Position numbers and translations under genes: made by a program
Notes under the pieces: generated by a model
What the model was told of the DNA's origin: nothing
Database searches by the model: none
What the model saw: the letters and a program-made list of their open reading frames with translations, nothing else
NCBI GenBank assembly: GCA_026415695.1
Contig: JAOAGP010000085.1
Coordinates: 1 to 37,057, forward strand
From: Thermodesulfovibrionales bacterium
GTDB lineage: Bacteria > Nitrospirota > Thermodesulfovibrionia > Thermodesulfovibrionales > Dissulfurispiraceae
Direction: 5' to 3'
DNA length: 37,057 bases
Part shown: positions 1 through 8,436 of the stretch, piece after piece
Numbering within the stretch: position 1 is the stretch's first letter
Layout: each line of letters starts with the position of its first letter

Positions 1-1497
1 GAGGAATTATGGAAAACAATATCATCAGGGGCTGTGTGGAGAGGTGAGTTATGCAACAAGAAAAAGTCAGGAGAGTTGTATTGGGAATTAGCCTTGATTT
101 CTCCACTATATGATGGACACGGCAATCTGACAAACTTCATCGCAATAAAACAGGACATTACAGACATCAAACTCAACCAGATTGAGATACAAAGACGCAC
201 AAAGATACTGGAGTTTTTCTACAGCATAAGCAATGCCTTTATCAAAGAAGAGACCTTGCAACAATCACTCAAAAGATGCACCGATGCAATGTGTAGGCAT
301 TTAGGGGCAGCAATCTCAAGGATATGGTTGGTGGACAACGAAGGCAATCCAACGCTTGTATCTCAGTCTTTTGAGAATTTAGATGATAAGGAATGTGATA
401 TTGATACATTACAAATAGGTAGTAGTAAGGTTAAAGATATAATAAAAACAAGAAGTTACTATATGACAAATGATGTAATGATGGATGAAGGTATAGAAAA
501 CAAGGAATACGCCAAAAGATTTAAATGCAATGCATATTTAGGATATCCTTTGGTGATAGACAATGAGGTGATAGGCGTGCTCTCAATGTTTTCAAAGGAA
601 ACTCTTGATAATCTTACATTAGATACTGTAAAGGCATCTGCAGATACTATTTCAGTTGGTATAAAGAGAAAACAGGTAGAGAATGAATTAAAGGCAAAAA
701 ACAAGATGCTTGAGGATATCAATGAAGAATTAAGGCAGGTAGCATTAAGGGAGTTTAGACTACGACAAGAAAAAGAAAGGATGCTCATTCAACAATCAAA
801 GATGGCAACTATGGGTGAGATGTTGGGGATGATTTCTCATCAATGGAGACAGCCACTAAATGCAATAGCACTATTAGTCCAAAACCTTGATGAATTGGAC
901 TTAAAGACTGAGCAAGACAAGGTTTTACTAAATGAGACCATACAAAATGTCATGAAGCAGATTGACTTTATGTCAAAGACCATCAACGATTTTAGAGACT
1001 TTTTGAGACCACAAAAGGATATCGTCAGTTTTAACCCCTGCAAATACATTGAGGATGTATTAAGTATCATTCATTCACAACTCAAGGTAAACAACATCAG
1101 GATTAATTTGCGGTGTGAGGAAAAGGATTTTCTCATAAAAGGCATCCCAAATGAATTTATGCATGTGATTCTAAACATTCTAAACAATGCAAAGGATGCA
1201 ATCATTGAAAGAAGGGCAAAAGGGGGATTAAAGATAACTGATGAGGGGATTATTGGTGTGGGTGTGTTAAAAGACAAAGACAGTGGTAAGACTGTTATAA
1301 AAATACACGACAATGGCGGGGGGATACCAGAAGATGTCCTGCCAAAGATATTTGACCCCTACTTTACAACCAAACATCACAAAGAGGGCACAGGTTTAGG
1401 GCTTTACATGGTCAAGACTATTGTTGAACAACACCTAAACGGAACGATACAATCAAGAAACATAGAGGATGGCGTAGAGATTACAATTACAATATAA
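1..1497 (+). CDS. Sensor histidine kinase (PAS-GAF-HisKA-HATPase), 5'-truncated by the window
   Basis: The reading frame is open from base 1, so the gene starts upstream; the GTG at 34 is an internal codon. The visible protein begins inside a PAS domain (WRGELCNK motif, then an Asp-Ile-Thr PAS end near nt 160). A GAF domain follows at about nt 200-680, then a coiled coil. The phospho-acceptor box ISHQWRQPLN has its His at nt 838-840. The ATPase domain shows an N box (NILNNAKDAI), G1 (HDNGGGIP), F (FDPYFTTK) and G2 (GTGLGL), all intact. No membrane segment is visible, but the N-terminus is missing. It should autophosphorylate on the His and pass phosphate to a response regulator; no regulator gene follows directly. 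The next gene starts 13 bases on, so the two are probably co-transcribed. Kinase identity is firm; the ligand is unknown. Confidence 0.9.
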   Translation, partial: EELWKTISSGAVWRGELCNKKKSGELYWELALISPLYDGHGNLTNFIAIKQDITDIKLNQIEIQRRTKILEFFYSISNAFIKEETLQQSLKRCTDAMCRHLGAAISRIWLVDNEGNPTLVSQSFENLDDKECDIDTLQIGSSKVKDIIKTRSYYMTNDVMMDEGIENKEYAKRFKCNAYLGYPLVIDNEVIGVLSMFSKETLDNLTLDTVKASADTISVGIKRKQVENELKAKNKMLEDINEELRQVALREFRLRQEKERMLIQQSKMATMGEMLGMISHQWRQPLNAIALLVQNLDELDLKTEQDKVLLNETIQNVMKQIDFMSKTINDFRDFLRPQKDIVSFNPCKYIEDVLSIIHSQLKVNNIRINLRCEEKDFLIKGIPNEFMHVILNILNNAKDAIIERRAKGGLKITDEGIIGVGVLKDKDSGKTVIKIHDNGGGIPEDVLPKIFDPYFTTKHHKEGTGLGLYMVKTIVEQHLNGTIQSRNIEDGVEITITI

Positions 1498-1510
1498 AAA
1501 ATCAAAAACT

Positions 1511-2272
1511 ATGATTCGCAACACATTTTCAATACTTAATGGCATTGGTGAAAGATTAGAAAGAAGGCTCTGGAAGAAGGGCATTACCACTTGGGATGAT
1601 TTCATTAGGGCTGATGACATTGACTTCATACCAATAGATACAAAGATTCGTTACGACCTTCAGTTGCTTGAACTCATGGAGAAACTTCAAAATCAAAACC
1701 TTTCGTACCTGTGCAAGGTTATCAAACGAAGGGAACACTGGAGATTTTTTGAGATATTCAAAGACGGTTCACTTTGTCTTGACATTGAAACCAATGGATT
1801 AAAACCCGAAGAAGGCGGGTATATTACAGTAATTGGCATTTACAACGGTAAAGACTACCATGCTTTAGTGAGGGGTTTTGATTTAGAGCCTCATAGGATT
1901 AAACATCTCATTGAGGGTCATAAATGCCTGATTACATTCAATGGCTCAATCTTTGACATCCCCTTCCTTAAGAAATGCTACCCGTCTATCTCCTTTGATA
2001 TCCCTCACTTTGACCTGTCTTTTGCAGCAAGGAGGCTTGGTTTAAATGGTGGATTAAAGACCATTGAAAGGTCATTTCACATATCAAGGGATTACCGAGT
2101 GGCAAATCTAAATGGCTATGATGCGGTGATGTTGTGGAAACAGTGGCAATCAGGCAGGGAAGAGGCATTGGATCTGCTCGTTGAGTATAACAAGGCAGAT
2201 ACGGTCAATCTTATGAGGCTTGCCGAAGAGATGTATCCACTTTTAAAACAGGCAACAGGGTTTGATGCATAG
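1511..2272 (+). CDS. RNase H-like (YprB/DEDD-type) exonuclease domain protein
   Basis: The 253-residue protein has a helix-hairpin-helix-like N-terminus (LNGIGERLERRLWKKG, residues 9-24), followed by an RNase H-fold exonuclease core. Candidate metal-binding acids are D91 and E93 in LDIETNG, D148 in FNGSIFDIP, and D229 in YNKADTVNL. This is the DEDD order of the RNase_H_2/YprB family. By family it would cut or trim nucleic acid using two metal ions; the substrate is not known. It sits 13 bases after the kinase gene, and its stop overlaps the start of xerD, so the three form one transcription unit. The overlap with a site-specific recombinase hints at a DNA-processing role, but that is inference. 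No strong ribosome binding site is visible. Confidence 0.8.
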   Translation: MIRNTFSILNGIGERLERRLWKKGITTWDDFIRADDIDFIPIDTKIRYDLQLLELMEKLQNQNLSYLCKVIKRREHWRFFEIFKDGSLCLDIETNGLKPEEGGYITVIGIYNGKDYHALVRGFDLEPHRIKHLIEGHKCLITFNGSIFDIPFLKKCYPSISFDIPHFDLSFAARRLGLNGGLKTIERSFHISRDYRVANLNGYDAVMLWKQWQSGREEALDLLVEYNKADTVNLMRLAEEMYPLLKQATGFDA

Positions 2273-3146
2273 TAGGATTATCAAGCAATACGAGGCATAC
2301 CTATCTGTAGAAAAGGGGTTGTCAAGAAATACAGTGCAGTCATACCTGCTTGACCTCAAGGGTTTTTTTGATTTTTTGTCTCAAAAAGGGGTGTCAGAAA
2401 CAAGATTTACAAGACAACACATATCAGAATACCTCTCTCACCTTACGGACAAAGGGATGTCTCCTGCAAGTAGAGGGCGCTTTGTCTCAACGCTACGAGG
2501 ATACTGCACATTTTTGTTAATTGAAAAGATGATTGATGAAAATCCAGCAGAAACACTTCATCCACCAAAAAAGTGGGAGAGGCTTCCAAAGGCATTATCC
2601 CTTGATGAGATAGTCAGACTCCTTGAGACTGAGATGCCTACCAAGTATTATGACCGTGATTCTGCAATGCTTGAACTCATGTATTCTTCAGGATTAAGGG
2701 TCAGCGAGATAGTGTCTTTAAAGATTGATGATGTTAACCTTGACGGAGGGTTTCTGAAGGTTACAGGTAAGGGTTCAAAGGAAAGGGTTGTTCCAATGAA
2801 CAAAAGGGCAATTGATAAGATAAAGTCATACATAAACGGTCTAAGACATGAGACCCTGAAGAAAAAAAACTCCCCCTTTTTATTCCTTTCAAATCGTGGG
2901 GAACCGATGACAAGACAGAGGTTTTGGCAGTCACTTAAGGAATTAGGCAAATTGGCTGGTTTAGAACTGTCTCCCCACTCAATAAGGCACAGTTTTGCAA
3001 CACATCTCCTTGAAGGTGGGGCAGACTTAAGGTCAGTGCAGAAGATGTTAGGACACTCAGACATCTCCACAACACAGATCTACACAAAGGTTTCATCAGA
3101 CAGGATAAAGAAGCAGTATATTCAATATCACCCAAGGGCTAAATGA
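2265..3146 (+). CDS. xerD: Tyrosine recombinase XerD
   Basis: The 293-residue protein has the two-domain Xer layout: an N-terminal SAM-like DNA-binding domain (residues 1-100) and a C-terminal catalytic domain. Catalytic residues, counted from the ATG, are R145 (GLRVSEI), K169 (TGKGSKERV), H238 and R241 (PHSIRHSFATH), H264 (LGHSDIS) and nucleophile Y273 (TTQIYTKV); the set is complete. The MTRQRFW segment and the C-terminal HPRA end are more XerD- than XerC-like. In Xer systems it resolves chromosome dimers at dif with a XerC partner, which is not in this window. The ATG at 2265 overlaps the upstream stop; a TTG at 2262 is a possible alternative start. It ends two bases from the convergent response regulator gene. 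Integron or phage integrase is unlikely because of the standard length and motifs. Confidence 0.9.
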   Translation: MHSRIIKQYEAYLSVEKGLSRNTVQSYLLDLKGFFDFLSQKGVSETRFTRQHISEYLSHLTDKGMSPASRGRFVSTLRGYCTFLLIEKMIDENPAETLHPPKKWERLPKALSLDEIVRLLETEMPTKYYDRDSAMLELMYSSGLRVSEIVSLKIDDVNLDGGFLKVTGKGSKERVVPMNKRAIDKIKSYINGLRHETLKKKNSPFLFLSNRGEPMTRQRFWQSLKELGKLAGLELSPHSIRHSFATHLLEGGADLRSVQKMLGHSDISTTQIYTKVSSDRIKKQYIQYHPRAK

Positions 3147-3148
3147 GA

Positions 3149-3784
3149 TTAGGGTTCAACTAATCCCTTTTTAATCATGTAGTGTGTCAATTCTGCGTTG
3201 TTTTTCATCCCCATCTTTTCAAGAATATGCACACGATGAGTGCTAACGGTCTTGACACTTAAATTCAACTCCTCTGCAATCATGCTCACTGTCTTACCGG
3301 ATGCAATCATACACAGTATCTGATACTCCCTGTCTGTTAACAATTCATGGGGTTGTTTGTCGGTATGAGAGTCAAACTCAAATAAAAACCTTTCTGCAAT
3401 CTCTGGTGTGATGTATTTGCCATCTGAATATACCTTTTTTATCGCCTCAATGAGTTCTTCAGCAGCACTTGCCTTGTTGATGTATCCTGCAGCACCAGCC
3501 TTCAGTGCCCTAATGGCGTATTGATGTTCAGGATACATGCTCAATATCAAGACCTTCAGTTTTGGTCTATGCGTTTTTAAGACCTTGAGCAAATCAAGAC
3601 CTGTTAAACCGGGCATAGAGATATCCAACAACAACACATCACAATCAACCTTACATGCCTTATCAAGTGCATCACTACCGTTACTTGCCTCTGCAACAAC
3701 CTGTATGTCTTTGTTTTCCTCAAGTATCTTCTTTAGCCCATGACGAAATATCGTGTGGTCATCAGCGATTATAACCCTAATCAT
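3149..3784 (-). CDS. NarL/FixJ-family response regulator (REC-HTH_LuxR)
   Basis: The 211-residue protein has a receiver domain (1-120) with acidic pocket D8/D9, phospho-acceptor D54 in LLLDISMPG and the conserved Lys in GYINKASA. A LuxR-type HTH follows at about 145-205 (LTDREYQILCMIASGKT, then LSVKTVSTHRVHILEKM). All key residues are present, so it should be a phosphorylation-controlled DNA-binding regulator. It lies 12 bases downstream of a HisKA_3 kinase on the same strand, the usual cognate arrangement for NarL-type pairs. The kinase is divergently transcribed from the Kai-like cluster, which makes this regulator a candidate output or co-regulated factor for it, by inference only. Target genes cannot be read from the sequence. 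Confidence 0.92.
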   Translation of the reverse strand: MIRVIIADDHTIFRHGLKKILEENKDIQVVAEASNGSDALDKACKVDCDVLLLDISMPGLTGLDLLKVLKTHRPKLKVLILSMYPEHQYAIRALKAGAAGYINKASAAEELIEAIKKVYSDGKYITPEIAERFLFEFDSHTDKQPHELLTDREYQILCMIASGKTVSMIAEELNLSVKTVSTHRVHILEKMGMKNNAELTHYMIKKGLVEP

Positions 3785-3796
3785 ATTACCAAGCTC

Positions 3797-5992
3797 CTAA
3801 ATCGGAATAGTTACAGAGACCCTCGTCCCCTCGTTTTGTATCCCCTCAAATGTTACCTGTCCACCCAAAAACCTTACCCTTTCTCTAATCCCAATAATAC
3901 CAAAGGATGAAGGATTATTTAAACTGTCTTCAGAGATACCACAGCCATTGTCTTGTATATCAAGATATATCGTGTTGTCTCTTACATAAAGGCTGACCTG
4001 TGCCCTTGTGGCTTGAGAGTGTCTTATAATATTGGTCATTGCCTCCTGAAAGATCCTGAATATAGCAGTGGATTTTTTCTCATCAATCGATATATCAAAA
4101 CTTGGCAATTGACTTACAAATTCAATGTTTGACCTCTTTTTGTATTCCTCAATCTGCCATTCTAAAGCAGAAATAAGACCTAAATGCTCCAACACACCGG
4201 GTCTTAATTCAGAGGATATCCTTTGAACCGTCTTGATGGTCTCATTTGTGAGATTAATTATGTCATCAAGATCCATGAGGTATGAACCATCTCCATTTTC
4301 TTCAACCTTCTTTCTCAACCAAGTAATGTCTAATTTCAAGGCAGTAAGCATCTGCCCTAACTCGTCGTGTATCTCGTTTGCAATGTATCGTCTTTCATCA
4401 TCCCTTACCGTCTGTAGATGAGAAGATAGGCTCTGAAGCACCTCTTGTGAGTGTCTTAAATCGTTTTCTATGCTCTTTTGAAGTGTCATATCCCTCATAA
4501 TAGTCTTTGTCTTTTTCATGTTTCCATCACTATCATACTCAACAAAGACATTCAACACTGCAGGGAATACTGTGCCATCCTTTTTTACGATGTTTCTCTC
4601 CAATCCAAACACTGCCCTTTGTTGCTTTATCATCGGGAAGTCCCTTTCATGCTGTTTAGCAGACTCTTCAGTAAATATAAAGGTTATTGGCTTGCCGATG
4701 AGTTCCTCTTTTGTGTAGCCAAGCATCTTTAATTCGGTATCATTACATTCAACAATGATGCCATTTGCATCAACGGAATGATACATATCTGGTGCATTGT
4801 CGTATAAATCCCTGTATTTCTCCTCTGATATCCTCAATGCCTCTTCTACCTTTTTCCTCTTAATCATGTTTATAGAAAGGACTAATATGATGGTTGAAAG
4901 AAATATTATGGCTGCCATGCTCCAAAGGATAACGGTCTTATGTCGTGAAAAGAAGGTATCAGGAGTGTTTATGATAATTGCCTCTTTTGGAATTAAGCTG
5001 CTCAAGGCTTTAAATCTCTTCAATTCATTGTAATCAAACATATATTGGTTTGGACTTTTTCTAACTATTTGTATGTTGGATATATCCTCACCGTTTAGTA
5101 TCCTCAAGGCAAGACTACCTGCGGTCTTACCCTGTAAAAATGCACTCGTTAGCATCCCCCCTACAATGCCCTTACCTAAATAGAAATCCCAGAAACTAAA
5201 TATGGGAACATTTGTATATTTATAAATCACTGATAAACTCTCCTCATAGGCAAAGAAATTGCCACTCTTATCCCTGTTTACAACCACAAGCAAAATAAGT
5301 GTATCAGGAGGGAGATTGCTTACCCTTTTGGGTATGTCAGTAATGTCAAAATCATCATAAAATGTGAAGTCTACCGCATTTTGAAAATGGTCAATAACCT
5401 TCTGTATCTCCTCCTTCATGGCAATACCTGTGGTTGTCCTATCATTGATAACCAATATCTCTCTGGTCTTTGGAAACAACTGAAGTGCTATTTGGATTGT
5501 CCTAAAGGGGTCTGTCTCTTCAACCACACCTGTAATATTTTTGTGTCCCTCAATCATGCTATCTGTGAAGTTGTTTATACCAGTAAACACAATCGGTGCA
5601 TTCTTGAAGATGTCTTTTCTGTATTTAAGTGCAAACATCAAGGCATCGTTGTCAGAGACTATTATCACATCAAAGAGTTTATCTTCATACTTTTTCCTAA
5701 ATGTCTTATAAAGGAGTGTGAAATACGACTCGTCGTAGTATCTCTTTGTATCCATGTATTCAAAATCAATCTCAAGATTAGCCATGTGGTTAGCAAAGGC
5801 AGACTCTATGCCTCTTACGATATTGTCTGTCCAACTCAATCCCTTGTGGTATGAGTTTAACACCAATACCTGCTTCTTTTTGATAACATCATCGCATTGA
5901 ACTTGTGTAGATGTTGCTATTACAAGAGGTATTGTTAATATCAATATGATGACTGTCTTTGATGCAATGTGCATTAGATTTTTTAGATTCAT
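3797..5992 (-). CDS. Sensor histidine kinase with ABC-type binding-protein input domain (HisKA_3 class)
   Basis: Counted from the chosen ATG at 5992, the 731-residue protein has a Sec-type signal (about 8-30) and a periplasmic ABC_sub_bind-like domain (40-335, starting VLVLNSYHKG). A transmembrane segment follows at about 353-376, a PAS domain at 383-506, and a HisKA_3 dimerisation helix with H542 in NEIHDELGQM. The HATPase domain carries DNGCGI and GIIGIRERV. It should sense a small periplasmic ligand and phosphorylate the NarL-type regulator 12 bases downstream. The frame stays open to 6058, but the start at 5992 puts the signal peptide at the N-terminus, has a GGTGG-like site upstream, and leaves room for a promoter. 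The input is a solute-binding protein fold fused to a kinase; the ligand is unknown. Confidence 0.88.
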   Translation of the reverse strand: MNLKNLMHIASKTVIILILTIPLVIATSTQVQCDDVIKKKQVLVLNSYHKGLSWTDNIVRGIESAFANHMANLEIDFEYMDTKRYYDESYFTLLYKTFRKKYEDKLFDVIIVSDNDALMFALKYRKDIFKNAPIVFTGINNFTDSMIEGHKNITGVVEETDPFRTIQIALQLFPKTREILVINDRTTTGIAMKEEIQKVIDHFQNAVDFTFYDDFDITDIPKRVSNLPPDTLILLVVVNRDKSGNFFAYEESLSVIYKYTNVPIFSFWDFYLGKGIVGGMLTSAFLQGKTAGSLALRILNGEDISNIQIVRKSPNQYMFDYNELKRFKALSSLIPKEAIIINTPDTFFSRHKTVILWSMAAIIFLSTIILVLSINMIKRKKVEEALRISEEKYRDLYDNAPDMYHSVDANGIIVECNDTELKMLGYTKEELIGKPITFIFTEESAKQHERDFPMIKQQRAVFGLERNIVKKDGTVFPAVLNVFVEYDSDGNMKKTKTIMRDMTLQKSIENDLRHSQEVLQSLSSHLQTVRDDERRYIANEIHDELGQMLTALKLDITWLRKKVEENGDGSYLMDLDDIINLTNETIKTVQRISSELRPGVLEHLGLISALEWQIEEYKKRSNIEFVSQLPSFDISIDEKKSTAIFRIFQEAMTNIIRHSQATRAQVSLYVRDNTIYLDIQDNGCGISEDSLNNPSSFGIIGIRERVRFLGGQVTFEGIQNEGTRVSVTIPI

Positions 5993-6007
5993 ATAAGATA
6001 CCACCAG

Positions 6008-6048
6008 TTGTAATGACATAATTGTATAAGATATTATGAATGATACAA
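6008..6048. promoter_or_regulatory. Candidate overlapping divergent sigma-70 promoters
   Basis: This is the 106-base gap between the divergent kinase (5992) and the Kai-associated sensor (6099). On the plus strand TTGTAA (6008-6013) and TATTAT (6032-6037) are 18 bases apart. On the minus strand TTGTAT (6048-6043) and TACAAT (6026-6021) are 16 bases apart. The minus-strand elements also form a TTGTAT/ATACAA inverted repeat. The two promoters would interleave, so use of one could affect the other. Both are imperfect matches in AT-rich DNA, so the call is tentative. Confidence 0.35.
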
Positions 6049-6098
6049 AAAAATGCAAGTTTAAAAATTAAGAGATTCATAAAAAGAGATTGTGTCTA

Positions 6099-8060
6099 AT
6101 GAAAAACATCCTGATAAGTGAATTGTCATCAATAAAAACACTGCTATTTTTGGCATTCATATACGCCATCAGTTTGATTGATTTCCTTGTGTTTCATATA
6201 ATCATTGAAACCTATACGGTAGTAATAGCCTTTGCCATCTCTATCTTTATACTGAATACAAGGCAATACCACACACACAACTTTTTTATCATTTTGGGTA
6301 TTGCTTTTGTCTACATTGGCATTGTTGACCTAATCCACATGTTTGCCTATGAGGGAATGAATTTCAAGGCTCTTTCAGGTTCAAACAGGGCATCTCAACT
6401 GTGGATATTTAATCGTTACATACAGGCTTTGACCTTTTTATTAGCAGTTTTTCTAATAAAAAGAAGACTAAACCTCTACATGATAACAACTGGTTTTACC
6501 ATTATTTATGCAATGGGACTATCAAGCATACTGCTCTTTGACATATTCCCAGACTGCTACATTAAGGGCACAGGACAAACCACCTTTAAGATAATAAGTG
6601 AATACATTGTGATTTGTCTGTTTATAGGCTCTTTAGTCTTGCTAAACAGGGCAAGACATCACTTTGACGAATATGTCTTAAAACTTATCAAACTATCCAT
6701 CATTTTTGCCATACTTCAAGAGTTTATGTTTAGTCTTTATATATCCGTATTTTCGCCTGTAAATGCAACAGGTCATGTGTTTAAGGTGTTTTCTTTTTAC
6801 TTCATGTATAAGGCTTCAATATATCTCTCCGTCACAAAACCATTTGATGTCTTTTTTAGGGAGATAAATGAAAAGAGGCTCTTCCTAAATAGTATCATTG
6901 ACTCCCTTTCATATCCCTTTTATGTGATAGATGTAAACACATACGAGGTGGTCATGGCAAATAAGGTATCAGGATTTGATACAAGAGAAAAAACCTTATG
7001 CTACTCACTTCTAAAGAAAACAACTCACCCATGCTTATCAGATGAACAACCCTGTCCTATAGATATTGTAAAGAAGACAAAAAAATCCGTCATACTTGAG
7101 CACACTCAAGGTGATGATGGCATTGAACGGACATATCAAATACATGCCTATCCGATACTCAATGATGCCAAGGAGGTTATCTATCTCATTGAGTATTGGA
7201 TTGATATAACAGACAAGAAAAGAGAACAGGAAGATATCAAAAAGATGTCCTTGGCGATTGAGCAAAGTTCAGATTCAATCATGATTACCGACACACAAGG
7301 GGTGATACAATATGTTAATAAAAGTTTTTTAAATACAACAGGCTACCGCAAAGAAGAGGTGATTGGGGAAAAGGCATCCATTCTAAAATCAGGGTTAACA
7401 CCTGTTGAAGTGTATAAAGACATGTGGCATACCATTAAGTCTAATCGTGTGTGGAGGGGTGATTTGTGTAATAAAGACAAGGCAGGCAATCTCTTTTGGG
7501 AGCATGTATGTATCACCCCTCTTACAAATGATAAGGGAGAGATTACCCATTTTGTTGCCGTAAAAGAAAACATCGGAGACAAACTCAAGGTAAAAGAATT
7601 TGAACTCAAACTAAAGGAAAAGGACTTAAAGATACTTGAGATGCAAAAGGAACTAACCATGCTTGATGAACTATTAAAACTACATCAACCATCTATCACT
7701 GCAATAAGTTTTGGTCATAAACCCTTAAGAGAACTCTCCGCTGTGGTATTTGATGAATTAGTATCGGAGTATGAAGGGCTACTTGAACAATATGTTGACT
7801 ATCAGATATACAAAACAGACATAGATTTGCGTGAAAACATGAGGAGATACATTGAGAAATTGGCTATGTTTAAGGTTGGTGCAAGAGAGATACTTGACAT
7901 ACATACAACCGCCCTTAAAAACAAGATAGCCTCTTCAGATAAAAAAACTCAGGCATACATTGAAGAGGGCAGGATGATGGTTTTAGAGATGATGGGTTAT
8001 CTCGTTAATTATTATAGGAATTTCTCTATAGGTGGCATCGTGGATTTTAAAAAAAGGTAA
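6099..8060 (+). CDS. Membrane MASE3-PAS-PAS protein with C-terminal KaiA/RsbU-N-like domain
   Basis: The 653-residue protein has no kinase domain. Residues about 10-255 form a MASE3-type multi-helix membrane sensor (DLIHMFAYEGMNF motif, several hydrophobic helices). PAS1 (about 262-370) carries a cysteine cluster (C301, H310, C312, C319). PAS2 spans about 378-495, followed by a coiled coil. The last 105 residues (545-650, nt 7731-8048) are an all-helical block with LLEQYV, REILDIHTTAL (H602) and a final MMGYLVNYYRNFSI. This pattern matches my recollection of the KaiA C-terminal domain (VLEIH, then a helix ending MYRRSI) and of the related RsbU N-terminal domain. The next genes are kaiB and kaiC, so a KaiA-like role in stimulating KaiC phosphorylation is inferred. 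The ATG at 6099 is preferred over a TTG at 6090. Domain order is firm; the KaiA-like assignment needs a profile search. Confidence 0.8.
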   Translation: MKNILISELSSIKTLLFLAFIYAISLIDFLVFHIIIETYTVVIAFAISIFILNTRQYHTHNFFIILGIAFVYIGIVDLIHMFAYEGMNFKALSGSNRASQLWIFNRYIQALTFLLAVFLIKRRLNLYMITTGFTIIYAMGLSSILLFDIFPDCYIKGTGQTTFKIISEYIVICLFIGSLVLLNRARHHFDEYVLKLIKLSIIFAILQEFMFSLYISVFSPVNATGHVFKVFSFYFMYKASIYLSVTKPFDVFFREINEKRLFLNSIIDSLSYPFYVIDVNTYEVVMANKVSGFDTREKTLCYSLLKKTTHPCLSDEQPCPIDIVKKTKKSVILEHTQGDDGIERTYQIHAYPILNDAKEVIYLIEYWIDITDKKREQEDIKKMSLAIEQSSDSIMITDTQGVIQYVNKSFLNTTGYRKEEVIGEKASILKSGLTPVEVYKDMWHTIKSNRVWRGDLCNKDKAGNLFWEHVCITPLTNDKGEITHFVAVKENIGDKLKVKEFELKLKEKDLKILEMQKELTMLDELLKLHQPSITAISFGHKPLRELSAVVFDELVSEYEGLLEQYVDYQIYKTDIDLRENMRRYIEKLAMFKVGAREILDIHTTALKNKIASSDKKTQAYIEEGRMMVLEMMGYLVNYYRNFSIGGIVDFKKR

Positions 8061-8125
8061 AATCTGTGTTATTTTAGTATGCTGTAAAATCAAATCACTT
8101 CACTTAATAATCAATGGGAGGCATG

Positions 8126-8434
8126 ATGAGCAAGTATCTTCTAAAGTTATATGTTACAGGTAGAACCCCTCGTTCTGAAAGAGCGATAAGTAACCTCAAG
8201 AGGATATGCGAGGAGGAATTGCAAGGTCAATACGAGATGGTAATCATAGATGTGTTGGAAAGACCACAATTGGCAGAAGAGGAAAAGATACTTGCTACAC
8301 CTACTCTTATAAAGCAACTTCCCCCTCCTTTGAGGAGAATTATTGGAGACCTGTCTGACACTGAAAAGGTCTTGTTGGGGTTGGATATCCTGCCATTTGG
8401 TAAGGTAAAGACCTCAAAAGAAGGAGAGGTGTAA
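8126..8434 (+). CDS. kaiB: Clock protein KaiB
   Basis: The protein is about 102 residues, the usual KaiB size, with thioredoxin-like fold-switching family hallmarks: KLYVTGRTP near the N-terminus, [25 protein letters not shown], and [14 protein letters not shown]. In cyanobacteria KaiB binds the CI ring of phosphorylated KaiC and sequesters KaiA. The frame opens at ATG 8114, but that ATG has no ribosome site. The GGGAGG at 8116-8121 lies just ahead of ATGs at 8123 and 8126, and [10 protein letters not shown] aligns with usual KaiB starts, so 8126 is chosen. The gene is 65 bases after the KaiA-like sensor and 2 bases before kaiC. It is a stand-alone KaiB, not the KaiB-like domain of a SasA kinase. 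Confidence 0.95.
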   Translation: MSKYLLKLYVTGRTPRSERAISNLKRICEEELQGQYEMVIIDVLERPQLAEEEKILATPTLIKQLPPPLRRIIGDLSDTEKVLLGLDILPFGKVKTSKEGEV

Positions 8435-8436
8435 CG

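Noticed and set aside
2265-3146. Integron or mobile-element integrase
   Set aside because: The protein has the length and motifs of housekeeping XerD, and no attachment sites, cassettes or mobile genes lie around it.
5993-6058. Longer N-terminus for the binding-protein kinase (start at 6058)
   Set aside because: It would bury the signal peptide inside the protein and run over the divergent promoter region.
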